From positions 1 through 42,132 of IMG/VR virus record IMGVR_UViG_3300030104_000603: DNA of 42,132 bases; one strand, given 5' to 3'. Positions 24,968 through 33,461 of the stretch are shown here, one piece after another. The stretch's first letter is position 1. Each line of letters opens with the position of its first letter. The notes under the pieces were generated by a model. It ran no database searches and was not told the DNA's origin. It saw only the letters and a list, made by a program, of their open reading frames with translations. Position numbers and translations under genes: made by a program. The DNA comes from a virus.

Positions 24968-26698
24968 TTAATGTGTTTCACTCCAATTATTTCCGATTTT
25001 ATATTCACCAGTTAAAGGCAATCTTAAATTGAAATGTTCGCCAGTGCGTTTGATAGATTCTACAGCTAACTTTCCTATATCTTCTGCGTTCTCTTCAGGA
25101 CATTCTACTTGGATTTCATCGTGCACCCAAACAACCTGTTGAACATCAGAATATTCTTTAACAGCTTTGTTAAACTCAACTAGCCATTGTTTACAAACTA
25201 TAGCCCCTGCACTTTGTAAAAGTGAATTGAGTGCGGCGTGAACTGAACGAATTTTAATTTGTCTTTTATCAAGACCAACTAAATATCCTCTTTCAGCCGC
25301 TTGTTGTACTTGCTTTAATAACTTACTCAAAGCAGGAAGATTATTTAAAAATCTTTCTCTTATCTTCTTAGCTTCTTTTGTACTTTTACCTGTTACTAAG
25401 GCAATCTTTTTTACACCACCGCCATAAAGGAAGCAGTAGTAAAATCTTTTTGCAAGGTCTCTTGAATCTAACCCTGCTAATTCTTTTGTTTCTGTATGTA
25501 TATCACCATTTAAAACTACTTTAGAATATTCTCCTTCATCAAACTTAGACATAAAGTGAGCTAATAATCTAACTTCTAATCCTGATATATCTATTCCAAC
25601 TAATTTTTTTCCTTTAGGAACAGTGAATAAACTTCTACACTCTTTTCCATAAGGAACTGTAACACTTGGAACTTGTCCTAAATTAGGGTTCGTATGACTA
25701 GCACGAGCTGTTACTGTTGAATTAGTATTACAAGTGCCGTGTATTCTACCACTAACTTCATTCTTTAACCAAGCCTGAGCACCAGTTGCTAATTGTCCTA
25801 TCCTTTTATCTAATAAAAAGTGTTCACATAAAACTTTTGCTTCAGGATATGGAAGACTAGCTAAAACTGTTTCATCTAATTTTGGTTTACCATCATTAGT
25901 ATATTCTTCAGGTTTCCAGTTGTGTCTCTCAATTAATCTATCTGCTATATGATGTCTTGAACTAGGATTAAAAGTAACAGTCTTTTCTTTATAAAAAGTT
26001 TCACCTTTAATATATCCTCTAGCTTTATTATTAACTTTAGGAATAAATGGTGTACGTTCTAACTTAGGTGGAAACAATTTTTGTAATTGTTCTTCCAACT
26101 CTAAACGTCTAGCATTTAATTTAGAATACAATTTAACTCCTTCATCTGTATTAAACATAAAACCATAACGCTCTTGTTTAAAAATTAAAGTTGCTACTTC
26201 GTGTTCTAACTCCATCGCTTGACAAGAATAACCTTTACGTTCCATAGCTTTGTATAGACTATCCGTTACTTCAACATCTTGAACGCAATAGTCCAACATC
26301 GCAGGACTGTATTCTTTCCAGTCAGTATCAAAGACTTCCTTGTAGTTACCCACCCTATACCCCCACGCTTTCAAGCTGTGTCGTCCTATACAATTAGTAG
26401 GGAAGTCTTTTCTTTTAAAATCTCGCTCCTTTACATCAGGGTAAAGTAAACGAGTTGCTACTATTGTATCAAAAACCTTTCCTTTAGGTTTAAAGTCGTA
26501 AAACTTTTCTAGGACGGGTATGTCAAATTTAATAATGTTATGACCAACAATTAAATCCGCCTGTTCTAATTCTTTTATAGCTGTTTCATTATCTAATTTT
26601 AGTATTTCATTAGTATCAATATTCTTTAATACTATACAATGTACTTTAGTGCATTGATTTAAAAAACCATCTGTCTCTATATCAAAACAATATTTCAT
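24968..26698 (-). CDS. DNA polymerase, family A (gp5-like)
   Basis: A 576-residue replicative polymerase with proofreading. Exonuclease motifs: D6-x-E8 (FDIETDGF), N54...D59 (HNIIKFD), and Y137-x-x-x-D141. Polymerase motifs: A with D370-x-S-x-x-E375 (GIDISGLEVR), B 'RDLAKRFYYCFLYGG' near 413, and C H526-D527-E528. It is about 130 residues shorter than T7 gp5. The segment just before 'FNPSSR' (residue 243), where T7 has its ~76-residue thioredoxin-binding loop, is only about 35 residues and basic, so thioredoxin use is doubtful. Confidence 0.96.
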   Translation of the reverse strand: MKYCFDIETDGFLNQCTKVHCIVLKNIDTNEILKLDNETAIKELEQADLIVGHNIIKFDIPVLEKFYDFKPKGKVFDTIVATRLLYPDVKERDFKRKDFPTNCIGRHSLKAWGYRVGNYKEVFDTDWKEYSPAMLDYCVQDVEVTDSLYKAMERKGYSCQAMELEHEVATLIFKQERYGFMFNTDEGVKLYSKLNARRLELEEQLQKLFPPKLERTPFIPKVNNKARGYIKGETFYKEKTVTFNPSSRHHIADRLIERHNWKPEEYTNDGKPKLDETVLASLPYPEAKVLCEHFLLDKRIGQLATGAQAWLKNEVSGRIHGTCNTNSTVTARASHTNPNLGQVPSVTVPYGKECRSLFTVPKGKKLVGIDISGLEVRLLAHFMSKFDEGEYSKVVLNGDIHTETKELAGLDSRDLAKRFYYCFLYGGGVKKIALVTGKSTKEAKKIRERFLNNLPALSKLLKQVQQAAERGYLVGLDKRQIKIRSVHAALNSLLQSAGAIVCKQWLVEFNKAVKEYSDVQQVVWVHDEIQVECPEENAEDIGKLAVESIKRTGEHFNLRLPLTGEYKIGNNWSETH

Positions 26699-26877
26699 TT
26701 TTTAAGTTTACCTTTCATTAAATCTTCTATTTCTTGTGTGTGTACTGATTTGTCATATTCTCTATCTAACTTTTCTGTCTTCAAATCTTCTTTTAATTTA
26801 TTATTTTCTTTTTCAAGTTGCTGTCGCTTTTGCTTTTCCTCTCTCCACATTTCTAATAATTTTTGATAGTCTGACAT
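26695..26877 (-). CDS. Small coiled-coil protein upstream of polymerase
   Basis: A 60-residue, highly charged protein predicted to be one long coiled coil ('WREEKQKRQQLEKENNKLKE' and onward). Its stop overlaps the polymerase ATG by 4 nt. No family is recognised. The tight spacing to polymerase suggests coupling of expression. It could be an accessory or regulatory peptide. Confidence 0.6.
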   Translation of the reverse strand: MSDYQKLLEMWREEKQKRQQLEKENNKLKEDLKTEKLDREYDKSVHTQEIEDLMKGKLKK

Positions 26878-26878
26878 A

Positions 26879-27157
26879 TTATATTCTCTTCATACTTTTA
26901 ATAACACTACGAGGATAAATATTTCTATCCCCAAATTCTATTTCTCCATTGTCTGTAAAATAACTTGCAAACGAATAAACATAGTCAGTTGTTTTTTCAA
27001 ATATCCAACACTCAGTATGCACATCAGCACAAGTCATCTTAATAAAATCATTTGCAGTAGCTAAAGTTGAATCGCCAACAATATCTTCCCAAATAATTTT
27101 ATATTTGTAATATCTTTTTCCGCCAATTATAAGCGGCTCACTAGGTTTCTTTTTCAT
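26879..27157 (-). CDS. Conserved-looking replication-cluster protein
   Basis: A 92-residue protein with 'YKIIWEDIVGDSTLATANDF' in the first third and an aromatic, acidic C-terminal half ('FASYFTDNGEIEFGDRNIYP'). The 'W.DIVGDSTLA..' pattern looks familiar from T7-like marine phages, but I know no function. It has no signal peptide. It starts in an ATGA overlap with a 33-residue membrane ORF and ends 1 nt before the coiled-coil gene. Confidence 0.62.
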   Translation of the reverse strand: MKKKPSEPLIIGGKRYYKYKIIWEDIVGDSTLATANDFIKMTCADVHTECWIFEKTTDYVYSFASYFTDNGEIEFGDRNIYPRSVIKSMKRI

Positions 27158-27255
27158 AATAATATTGCTCCCGTAATAAAGCCAATAATAAAATAAACTA
27201 TTTCAGTTCTATAATACAAAGACCATATCTCAAATTTTTCTTTTAGTTTTTTCAT
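27154..27255 (-). CDS. 33-residue membrane protein
   Basis: A short ORF, MKKLKEKFEIWSLYYR then a hydrophobic segment 'VYFIIGFITGAILL'. The ATG overlaps the upstream gene's stop, and the TGA overlaps the downstream start (ATGA). Perfect end-to-end packing in a dense operon supports reality. It would be an inner-membrane peptide with a positively charged cytoplasmic N terminus. The function is unknown. Confidence 0.55.
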   Translation of the reverse strand: MKKLKEKFEIWSLYYRTEIVYFIIGFITGAILL

Positions 27256-27461
27256 TAATGTAATGTATGTAGTTTAACTTCTACTCTCCACGCCGCATTT
27301 TCACCATTTAATGCTAGTTGTAAAAGAGCATCTTCTAACAATAGAGCTGAATTTTCTCTTGCAACATCTAATGTTATTGGTCGTTGATATTTTTTAGCTT
27401 TACCTACAGCTTCTAAAACTAAAGCTGTCCACTGTATAGATTTTCTTCTATTAGAACTCAT
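27255..27461 (-). CDS. Hypothetical protein after primase-helicase
   Basis: A 68-residue protein, MSSNRRKSIQWTALVLEAVG, ending 'AAWRVEVKLHTLH'. It is alpha-rich with a Leu-rich middle ('NSALLLEDALLQLALNG'). The chosen ATG overlaps the primase-helicase stop and sits 9 nt after AAAGGAG. An upstream in-frame ATG eight codons earlier lacks such a site. The function is unknown. Confidence 0.6.
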   Translation of the reverse strand: MSSNRRKSIQWTALVLEAVGKAKKYQRPITLDVARENSALLLEDALLQLALNGENAAWRVEVKLHTLH

Positions 27462-29046
27462 CAGATAATTCTCCTTTAACTTCACTTAAACAACCAGTCT
27501 TTAAATCATAATAAAGATTACAAGCCTTTCCAGTTTCTCCTGAAAATCTATTCTTTAATATATTTACTTGAGCAATATTATTGTTTGCCTGTAAATTTCT
27601 ATTCATTGAAATAATTATATCTGATAGTTGAGCTATACTTTGACTACCTCTAAGAGCATTTAATCCTACACTCTTACCATCTTCAAATCCTTTGTCTCCC
27701 TCAGACCTTCTTAAATGACTAACTAATATTAATCCTATACCAGTCTCTTCTACTAATGTTCTTAATTTAGAAACAGTATAATCAATTAGTTTTCTTTCAT
27801 CACTTGTATGCTCATCACCAATAGATGATAAAGCCATATGTAAATGGTCTAATATTACAAAGTCTACACTACACGCCTTCGCTAAATATCTTATCTTAGA
27901 CAATAAGTTATCAGCAAGGGTACTACCAAAGTGGTTATATAGGTAAAACTTCCCATTACCAACAGTATGTTTAAAAGTCTTATTAAGTTCTGATTCATCT
28001 GTTCCTTCTCTAGTTAAATGTAAAGGTTTCTTCATAGATACTCCCATAATTCCAAGAGCACTACGTTTTATGCTTTCTTCTAAAGCAATATAACCTACGC
28101 TAAAATCTTTTTCTAATAAATGTAATGCAACGTGCCTACAAAAAGAACTCTTACCTATTCCCGTTCCTGCTGTTATCGTAACTAACTCTCCTTTTCTTAA
28201 TCCGTGTGTCTTAATATTTAAACACTCAAAAGGATAAGGAACTGTAACATAAGTATCTTCTTTTCTTATTTCATTCCATAAGTCAGCACCTAAAACTATT
28301 CCATCAGGTCTATATGATTTACTAGACCATATACAATCTACTAATTCTCTAGTCTTACCTTCAACTAACATTTCATTAGCATCTTTTAAAGGAAGACTAC
28401 ATATCTTAGCTTTATTAGGTGAGAATAATTTAGCACATTCAATAGCTCCTTGTTTACCTTGTTCATCTTGGTCAAACATTAACACTACTGAATCAAATCC
28501 TTCAAGCCATTCTAGCTCTCTTTGAATATCTTTTTTAGCTCCTTGAGCTCCACTCTTTACACTTACTACTGGAAATTTATTTTGGTTGATACGAGAAACG
28601 CTAAGGCAATCTATCTCACCTTCTGTAATTATTATCATCTTACCTTTATCTCTCCAAAGGTGTTGTCCGAATAAACCTGACTTCTTTGCGTCTCCTAACC
28701 ATTGAAATGTCTTGTCAGGGTTTCTTAATTTTTGAGCAACTAAATTTTTATCTTTATCATAGTAATTAGCTATCTGAACTGGTCTTCCAAACCAAGCTCC
28801 CGTTTGATAATTAAATTTTCTTGCTGTATCTAAATCTATTTTTCTTTTTATTAAAGGTGCTACTGCTCCACTAATAAATTCACTACTTGTTTTTTCTTTT
28901 GCGGGTTGTGTCAAATCATTTCCTCTTGTTGTTGTATTACACGAGAAACAATAAGAGTGTCCATCATCATAGACGGAATTAGCGTCTGACGAGCCACAAT
29001 TATTGCACGGCGTATGATATAAAAAGTTGCTTTCTTGTTTTTCCAT
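27451..29046 (-). CDS. DNA primase-helicase (gp4-like)
   Basis: A 531-residue bifunctional enzyme that unwinds DNA at the fork and makes RNA primers. The zinc ribbon is C14-x-x-C17...C33-x-x-C36. The TOPRIM primase core has E142 (ITEGEID) and D192-x-D194 (FDQDEQG). The RecA-like helicase has Walker A 'GTGIGKSS' at 294-301 and Walker B 'FVILDH' ending at D400. Length is close to T7 gp4A (566). The chosen start gives the zinc ribbon its usual short lead. An in-frame ATG 12 codons upstream is less likely. Confidence 0.95.
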   Translation of the reverse strand: MEKQESNFLYHTPCNNCGSSDANSVYDDGHSYCFSCNTTTRGNDLTQPAKEKTSSEFISGAVAPLIKRKIDLDTARKFNYQTGAWFGRPVQIANYYDKDKNLVAQKLRNPDKTFQWLGDAKKSGLFGQHLWRDKGKMIIITEGEIDCLSVSRINQNKFPVVSVKSGAQGAKKDIQRELEWLEGFDSVVLMFDQDEQGKQGAIECAKLFSPNKAKICSLPLKDANEMLVEGKTRELVDCIWSSKSYRPDGIVLGADLWNEIRKEDTYVTVPYPFECLNIKTHGLRKGELVTITAGTGIGKSSFCRHVALHLLEKDFSVGYIALEESIKRSALGIMGVSMKKPLHLTREGTDESELNKTFKHTVGNGKFYLYNHFGSTLADNLLSKIRYLAKACSVDFVILDHLHMALSSIGDEHTSDERKLIDYTVSKLRTLVEETGIGLILVSHLRRSEGDKGFEDGKSVGLNALRGSQSIAQLSDIIISMNRNLQANNNIAQVNILKNRFSGETGKACNLYYDLKTGCLSEVKGELSDEF

Positions 29047-29069
29047 AAAATTTTCTGTTAAAATATTGC

Positions 29070-29112
29070 GGTGGCAGAGCAAGGCTACTGTGTGATTTCT
29101 CTTGATGCCACC
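29070..29112 (-). terminator. Stem-loop before primase-helicase
   Basis: On the minus strand GGTGGCA pairs with TGCCACC, and within it CAAG pairs with CTTG around a 17-nt loop. The 3' side runs into GCAATATTTTAAC. It lies between the amidase-like gene and the primase-helicase start. It could be a weak terminator or an RNase III-type processing site like those of T7. The rest of the 29,047-29,202 spacer shows no ORF. Confidence 0.45.
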
Positions 29113-29202
29113 TATTTCCCCTTGAGAGCTTTAGCCTCACAATTCCAATCATTTAAGATTTTCCGTTGAGTATTATATACTCTCTCAATGGGTACAAACA
29201 AA

Positions 29203-29628
29203 CTATCTCAGCAATTCAGTTACGTTGAAATGCGGAGATAAGGAGTCGGTCATATCTCTATGACCAACTATCTTAACCTCTTTATAATCTTTTTTTAAAT
29301 CACGAATTAACTCTAAAAGAGCTTCGTATTGTTTAAAAGTAAAATTACAATCGGGCTTACCATCTACTGACTGTCCACCGATTAGACAGATACCAATAGA
29401 ATTTTTATTTGACAATTTAACATTACTATCAACGTGAGCACCTGCGATTTGTATGTCTCTTCCGTCTTGCACTTCGCCTTCTCTAGTAATCACTTTGTGA
29501 AATGCACACGAAAACAAACCTTCTTTTCTATGCTGTATGTCAATATCCTTTACGTCAAAATTCTGTGTAGGATTAGTGTCTGAAGAATGAATAACAATAT
29601 ATTTAGTTTCTTTTCTTATGTTGCTCAC
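29203..29628 (-). CDS. Amidase-fold protein (gp3.5-like), probably catalytically inactive
   Basis: A 141-residue homologue of T7 lysozyme, an N-acetylmuramoyl-L-alanine amidase that also binds and inhibits the phage RNA polymerase. The fold is clear: 'YIVIHSSDT' with H14, 'FHKVITREGEVQDGRD', 'NSIGICLIGG', and 'VGHRDMT' with H123. Aligned to T7, the zinc cysteine C130 is Ser131, K128 is Ser129 and Y46 is Phe43, so zinc binding and catalysis are probably lost. It may keep only the polymerase-control role. The start is GTG. It overlaps a 55-residue ORF by 26 nt. Confidence 0.88.
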   Translation of the reverse strand: MSNIRKETKYIVIHSSDTNPTQNFDVKDIDIQHRKEGLFSCAFHKVITREGEVQDGRDIQIAGAHVDSNVKLSNKNSIGICLIGGQSVDGKPDCNFTFKQYEALLELIRDLKKDYKEVKIVGHRDMTDSLSPHFNVTELLR

Positions 29629-29770
29629 TTATCACTCCATACTTCCTGATAATTTTTTTAAGAGCATTACGACAATGTTGTTCGTCCATATTATCTACAT
29701 CAATCCATTCATCTTTTGATTCTGAATAGTATTGAACGCTCTCTTGTTTATAAATTACTCTACCTATCAT
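29603..29770 (-). CDS. 55-residue protein between endonuclease I and amidase-like gene
   Basis: An intact ORF, MIGRVIYKQESVQYYSESKD, with a basic C terminus ('NALKKIIRKYGVISEQHKKR'). Its ATG overlaps the endonuclease stop (ATGA), and its end runs 26 nt into the amidase-like gene in another frame. No membrane segment or known motif is present. The ATGA junction and filled gap make it a likely real gene. Confidence 0.55.
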   Translation of the reverse strand: MIGRVIYKQESVQYYSESKDEWIDVDNMDEQHCRNALKKIIRKYGVISEQHKKRN

Positions 29771-30174
29771 AACCACTCCTTCGGAACGTGTTTATCGGCA
29801 TATTTATATCCGTATCTTTCACACCACATTCCATAAGTTGTTTTTGATTTCTTACTTATCCTAGCTCTTGAATTAGAAAATATAAATCTAATATCTAAAT
29901 TAGGGTATTGCTCCCTAATCAATTTCATTTTCTGTCTATCTTGAGTAGTAAATAATCCTTTTGTTTCTATAAAAATTTTTTTCTTTGTTAAATGAAAATC
30001 AGGCGTATAGGTATGAATCTTTTGAGGCTTAGTATATTTCAACTTAGTCTTTTCAAATTCATACACTACACGATTATCTTTAAGCTCTTTCGCTATAGAC
30101 TCTTCCAAGCCTGAACGAAATCCGTATCTTAGTCCGACTTGTTTAGAAGTCAGCCTGAGTTTCCTGCGATACAT
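29767..30174 (-). CDS. Endonuclease I, Holliday junction resolvase (gp3-like)
   Basis: A 135-residue resolvase matching T7 endonuclease I, which cuts branched DNA and helps degrade host DNA. The active-site set is intact: 'FRSGLEE' (Glu), 'YTPDFHL' (Asp), and 'FIETKGL' (Glu and Lys). Later 'LIREQYPNLDIRFIFSNSRA' and the ending 'YADKHVPKEWL' also match T7. The ATG chosen (MYRRKLRL) lies about 17 residues before the T7-aligned 'FRSGLEE' and overlaps ssb by 32 nt. A longer frame of 164 residues would lie wholly inside ssb. Confidence 0.93.
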   Translation of the reverse strand: MYRRKLRLTSKQVGLRYGFRSGLEESIAKELKDNRVVYEFEKTKLKYTKPQKIHTYTPDFHLTKKKIFIETKGLFTTQDRQKMKLIREQYPNLDIRFIFSNSRARISKKSKTTYGMWCERYGYKYADKHVPKEWL

Positions 30175-30757
30175 TTTCTTCTGCCATAGCTTCAGGTTGT
30201 TCATAGCCATCTTTAACAGATTCAAAGCCATAACCTTTAGCATTACTTGAGCCACCTTCAACTAGCTTAACTATTTGACAAGCTCTAAGTCTCATTGACA
30301 CTCCTGCTCCTGCCATAGCAGTGTAATAAGGTATCAATTCTGCTGATACTTTCATTTCACTACCTGACCAAACATTTGCGTCAATCATAGGTTTACCCGC
30401 ACTATCAAATAATGCAACTCTATTAGGTATAACCTTTCCATCTTTAGCTATAATTTTTGCCTTCGTCTTAAATTTAAAGATAACATTTCCTGACGCTTTA
30501 CCATCAATTAATTCATCTTCATAAGGACGAGGAGCTTCTTTAATAGCTTTTCCTTTAGCCTTCTCTTTAGCAAGAGCAACGCTTTTCTTTATCTCAGCAT
30601 CAATTTGAGTTTTCAATGACTGAGCTTCTTTTCCGTTTATAATAAGATTAGTCTTATAATGACCAGTCTCATCAAAACGAGTATCAGGTGTCGTTAGCCA
30701 CGCATATTGCGAAACTCCAACTGGTGATACTACCTTGACGTTATTATTCTTCGCCAT
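30143..30757 (-). CDS. Single-stranded DNA-binding protein (gp2.5-like)
   Basis: A 204-residue protein of the T7 gp2.5 type, which coats single-stranded DNA and links helicase and polymerase. The N-terminal half has 'VSPVGVSQYAWLTTPDTRFD' and 'GHYKTNLII'. The core has 'VIPNRVALFDSAGKPMI' and 'VWSGSEMKVSAELIPYY'. The C terminus is acidic and ends in Phe ('SQETQADF'), the feature gp2.5 uses to contact partners. It is the first gene after the polymerase and a candidate promoter. Confidence 0.9.
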   Translation of the reverse strand: MAKNNNVKVVSPVGVSQYAWLTTPDTRFDETGHYKTNLIINGKEAQSLKTQIDAEIKKSVALAKEKAKGKAIKEAPRPYEDELIDGKASGNVIFKFKTKAKIIAKDGKVIPNRVALFDSAGKPMIDANVWSGSEMKVSAELIPYYTAMAGAGVSMRLRACQIVKLVEGGSSNAKGYGFESVKDGYEQPEAMAEENVSQETQADF

Positions 30758-30775
30758 TTTGTCTCCTCTTTTTTA

Positions 30776-30799
30776 TTGTTCTAAGTAGGGGTACTTTAA
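30776..30799 (-). promoter_or_regulatory. Candidate phage RNA polymerase promoter (DNA metabolism operon)
   Basis: The minus strand reads ATTAAAGTACCCC then TACTTAGAACAA. The core matches the recurring motif, with one extra base between CCC and TTAG compared with the tail and virion copies. It lies in the 47-nt gap between the polymerase stop and ssb. It would start middle-gene transcription. Confidence 0.6.
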
Positions 30800-30804
30800 T
30801 GCTT

Positions 30805-33264
30805 TTACGCAAAAAAGAACTTACTTTCCCTCAGTTTATTTATATCTAAATCGCCTTTTGAGGGTACTTCAGGTAATTTAGCCTTCAATTTATCAGGTAA
30901 TTGTTTTTCAACATCTTCCCTGAACTTTGCCAATACATCGTGATTAGAAAACATATCAATAAAGGCTTCTCTTAAACTTTTATTTAACATTTCTACATCA
31001 CCCGCAGTCGTACCAAAGCTGTCGTGCACATTACAGAAATTCTTAACTCCGTTTTTATGAGCAAAATTAACAGTCTTAATCATACCCGCAGAATCAACCG
31101 AGTGCACCACATTAGGAGCTACTCCATTTGACATACGCAATTTATCTGTCTTATCAGTCTCAGCATTAATACGGGGTTTTATAACTTCTCCCATAAGCAT
31201 AGCTTTAACTCTTTTAGACTTCATTTCAGGATAGGATTGATAAACTGGAAATCCTACTGGTGTAACCCAGTGTATAGGTAATTGTTCTTTTGAAACAATC
31301 TTAGCTATATCCTGAAGATACTTCATACCAACTCTAGCTGATTTTAAATTATCCCCTATGCTATCCCAAATGACACTAGCCAAATAAGAAGCGGGTCTAA
31401 ATAAATCCTCAACGAAAGGGTGGCTCTCTCCTTTATCTTTTCTCTTGGTTAAATCTTCTATTACAAAGTCCGTACAAGAGTATCTTGTTGAGCCATAACA
31501 AATTGTCATAATACTTCGTTTAGTAGTAGAACGCTTAACTCCATAATCTAACCACTGCTGAGCATAAGGTCTATCTTCTGAAGCGTGTACTCTTAACTTT
31601 TCATTAACAGCGTCAGCAACTAATTGATAAATGTCTTGAGGTTTATCTGACGGAAGTAAATTAACTAACCTACCCGCAACACTATCTCTTAACATTAAAG
31701 AATATAATTGAAGACCATTACAGCTCCCATCAACATTAACTGGTAAATGAGATATAAACTTTTCTCCAATTCCTCTAGCTTGGTATCTTCTCCACTCATC
31801 ACACCACGCTAAAAATTGAAAAGCATTTGAGGCATCTTCCCATTCTCTATGTCTAAAAGGGTCTTGAGCACAATTAACTATCCACTCTTCATTATCATTA
31901 ACCCATTTAACTCTATCTTCTAAAGACACTTTATCATTACCATACATATTAGCTCCGTGTACGGCTAACCAAAAATCTCCTCTATTCTCAGGAGTAATTT
32001 CTTTTCCATTAGAAAATACAAGTAATGCTTTAGCTCCACCAATACTTTGATAGTTAAGGAAGGCGGGGACACAATACGAGCGACCTCGAAAGTCAAATTG
32101 TAAAGGATAATATAATGTCGCATAGTCTTTAAACTTTTGAGCTAACCAAATTATTTTAGCATACAATAATCTTTTAGAAAACATACGAGCATTTTCAGTA
32201 TGAGCGATAACAGCTCTTCTCTTCCAATCTCTTCTTGAGTCTTTATTTGTCTCTATGTCGTGAGGCTTATTTGGTATATCTAAATTTCTATTAGGTGGCA
32301 TACCACCAATAGCGTCTCCATTATCCCAAGCCTTTTGCATAACACTTAAAACAAACTTATTAACTTTAAAAGGTGTACTTTGCATTATATTGATTGCACT
32401 ATAAACTTCAGGCATATCAAAGTTTTCAAGCTCTCTCTTAAATTGTTTATTCTTTTGTTTAACCAAATCCAACTCAGGTAATTCCTTAGTCCAATATCCA
32501 CCACCAACAACTGAGCTCCACATCTTAGGTTGTAAAACTGTTGGAAGATACTCAGGATTCAAAAGCTCATTAAAGCTATTTCTATTCTTAATCCATTCTC
32601 TAGTCTTATGAGTCTGTTTAATAATCTTAGCTTTTTTATGATTGATAGTTTCCATACCAATTTCAATTAAGCCCGTTGAGATAATTAACATCTCAATTAG
32701 TTTTAATCCAACGTGCAATTTCTCAGGTGTAGTCCACTCTTCCCATTTAACTATTCCACGCTTAGCACTCTCTCTTAATTTTCTTCTTTTATAAGTATAG
32801 TTCCAAGACCTTTTGTCTAAGTCTTGTTTAACAGCTTCATAAAGCTCAGGATTAAGAAACTTAAAGTTCTTCAAAGCTATCTCAGTCTCAATCTTACCAC
32901 CAAGACTAATGCAAGTAGCAGTTAAAGGTTTGTATTGTGTAATTGTATTGATTATATGCTTACCCGTGATTAGAGCAAGTATTTCAGGTGGGACTTCACA
33001 CATTTTGACAAAAGCAATAGGTGGTTTTCCTATAGTCTTCTTAGCTGTCTCTTGTATATACTCAGCTATCGCATTGGCTAAAGGTCTGATTGTGTTGGCA
33101 ACCATAACTTTACCATAGCTCGTAACAGACTCCTCTTCACGCTCAACGTGAGAGACTCGTCTTTTGTTAGTTCTGTGTTTACCTAGCTCAGCCATTTCTT
33201 TTTCGTGTTTTAATTGGTCTGAGTATTTAGGCATTATTTCTAGTAATGTTTGTTTACTATCCAT
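30805..33264 (-). CDS. Phage single-subunit RNA polymerase (gp1-like)
   Basis: An 819-residue T7-type RNA polymerase that transcribes the middle and late genes. Catalytic residues are all present: D512 (VNVDGSCNG, T7 D537), K582 and Y590 (KRSIMTICYGS, T7 K631/Y639), and H747-D748 (NVHDSFGT, T7 D812). 'DFRGRSY' at 391 and the C-terminal 'FFFA' also match T7 ('FAFA'). It is 64 residues shorter than T7's, mainly at the N terminus. It lies alone between a terminator and ssb, behind its own candidate promoter and an AGGAG site 12 nt before the ATG. Confidence 0.97.
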   Translation of the reverse strand: MDSKQTLLEIMPKYSDQLKHEKEMAELGKHRTNKRRVSHVEREEESVTSYGKVMVANTIRPLANAIAEYIQETAKKTIGKPPIAFVKMCEVPPEILALITGKHIINTITQYKPLTATCISLGGKIETEIALKNFKFLNPELYEAVKQDLDKRSWNYTYKRRKLRESAKRGIVKWEEWTTPEKLHVGLKLIEMLIISTGLIEIGMETINHKKAKIIKQTHKTREWIKNRNSFNELLNPEYLPTVLQPKMWSSVVGGGYWTKELPELDLVKQKNKQFKRELENFDMPEVYSAINIMQSTPFKVNKFVLSVMQKAWDNGDAIGGMPPNRNLDIPNKPHDIETNKDSRRDWKRRAVIAHTENARMFSKRLLYAKIIWLAQKFKDYATLYYPLQFDFRGRSYCVPAFLNYQSIGGAKALLVFSNGKEITPENRGDFWLAVHGANMYGNDKVSLEDRVKWVNDNEEWIVNCAQDPFRHREWEDASNAFQFLAWCDEWRRYQARGIGEKFISHLPVNVDGSCNGLQLYSLMLRDSVAGRLVNLLPSDKPQDIYQLVADAVNEKLRVHASEDRPYAQQWLDYGVKRSTTKRSIMTICYGSTRYSCTDFVIEDLTKRKDKGESHPFVEDLFRPASYLASVIWDSIGDNLKSARVGMKYLQDIAKIVSKEQLPIHWVTPVGFPVYQSYPEMKSKRVKAMLMGEVIKPRINAETDKTDKLRMSNGVAPNVVHSVDSAGMIKTVNFAHKNGVKNFCNVHDSFGTTAGDVEMLNKSLREAFIDMFSNHDVLAKFREDVEKQLPDKLKAKLPEVPSKGDLDINKLRESKFFFA

Positions 33265-33307
33265 ATATTGTATAAACTCCTATAAGTTATTGTGTTTATG
33301 TTTTTGG

Positions 33308-33331
33308 CTTCTACATACGGGCACTTTAGTG
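33308..33331 (-). promoter_or_regulatory. Candidate promoter of the phage RNA polymerase gene
   Basis: The minus strand reads ACTAAAGTGCCCG then TATGTAGAAGCC, about 45 nt before the polymerase ATG. It shows the recurring core with one extra base before the TAGAAG end. If the phage enzyme uses it, the polymerase would activate its own gene. Four 11-bp repeats lie just upstream. Confidence 0.55.
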
Positions 33332-33337
33332 TAAATT

Positions 33338-33397
33338 GCCGTCTAGTCGCCGTCTAGTCTTTTTTAAAAAAACGCCGTTAAGTCTTGCCGTCTAGTC
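33338..33397 (-). repeat. Cluster of 11-bp repeats upstream of the polymerase promoter
   Basis: Three exact copies of GACTAGACGGC and one variant (GACTTAACGGC) stand as two pairs either side of an A6-T6-like tract (TTTTTTTAAAAAA on the minus strand). Two copies abut with no spacer. A further exact copy is at 35,000-35,010 and a variant at 35,198-35,208. The arrangement beside a promoter suggests binding sites for a regulator or a replication origin function. Confidence 0.6.
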
Positions 33398-33408
33398 TTT
33401 TTAAAGTA

Positions 33409-33450
33409 TAAAAAAAATAAGGTCGGGAGTACCCCGCTAGGAGTACCCCC
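33409..33450 (-). terminator. Strong terminator ending the early region
   Basis: On the minus strand GGGGGTACTCC, loop TAGC, GGGGTACTCCC forms an 11-bp stem with two G-U pairs, followed by GACC and TTATTTTTTTT. The stem arms are also direct repeats of GGGGTACTCC. It should stop host polymerase before the phage RNA polymerase gene. Confidence 0.85.
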
Positions 33451-33461
33451 TATCCAATAGC

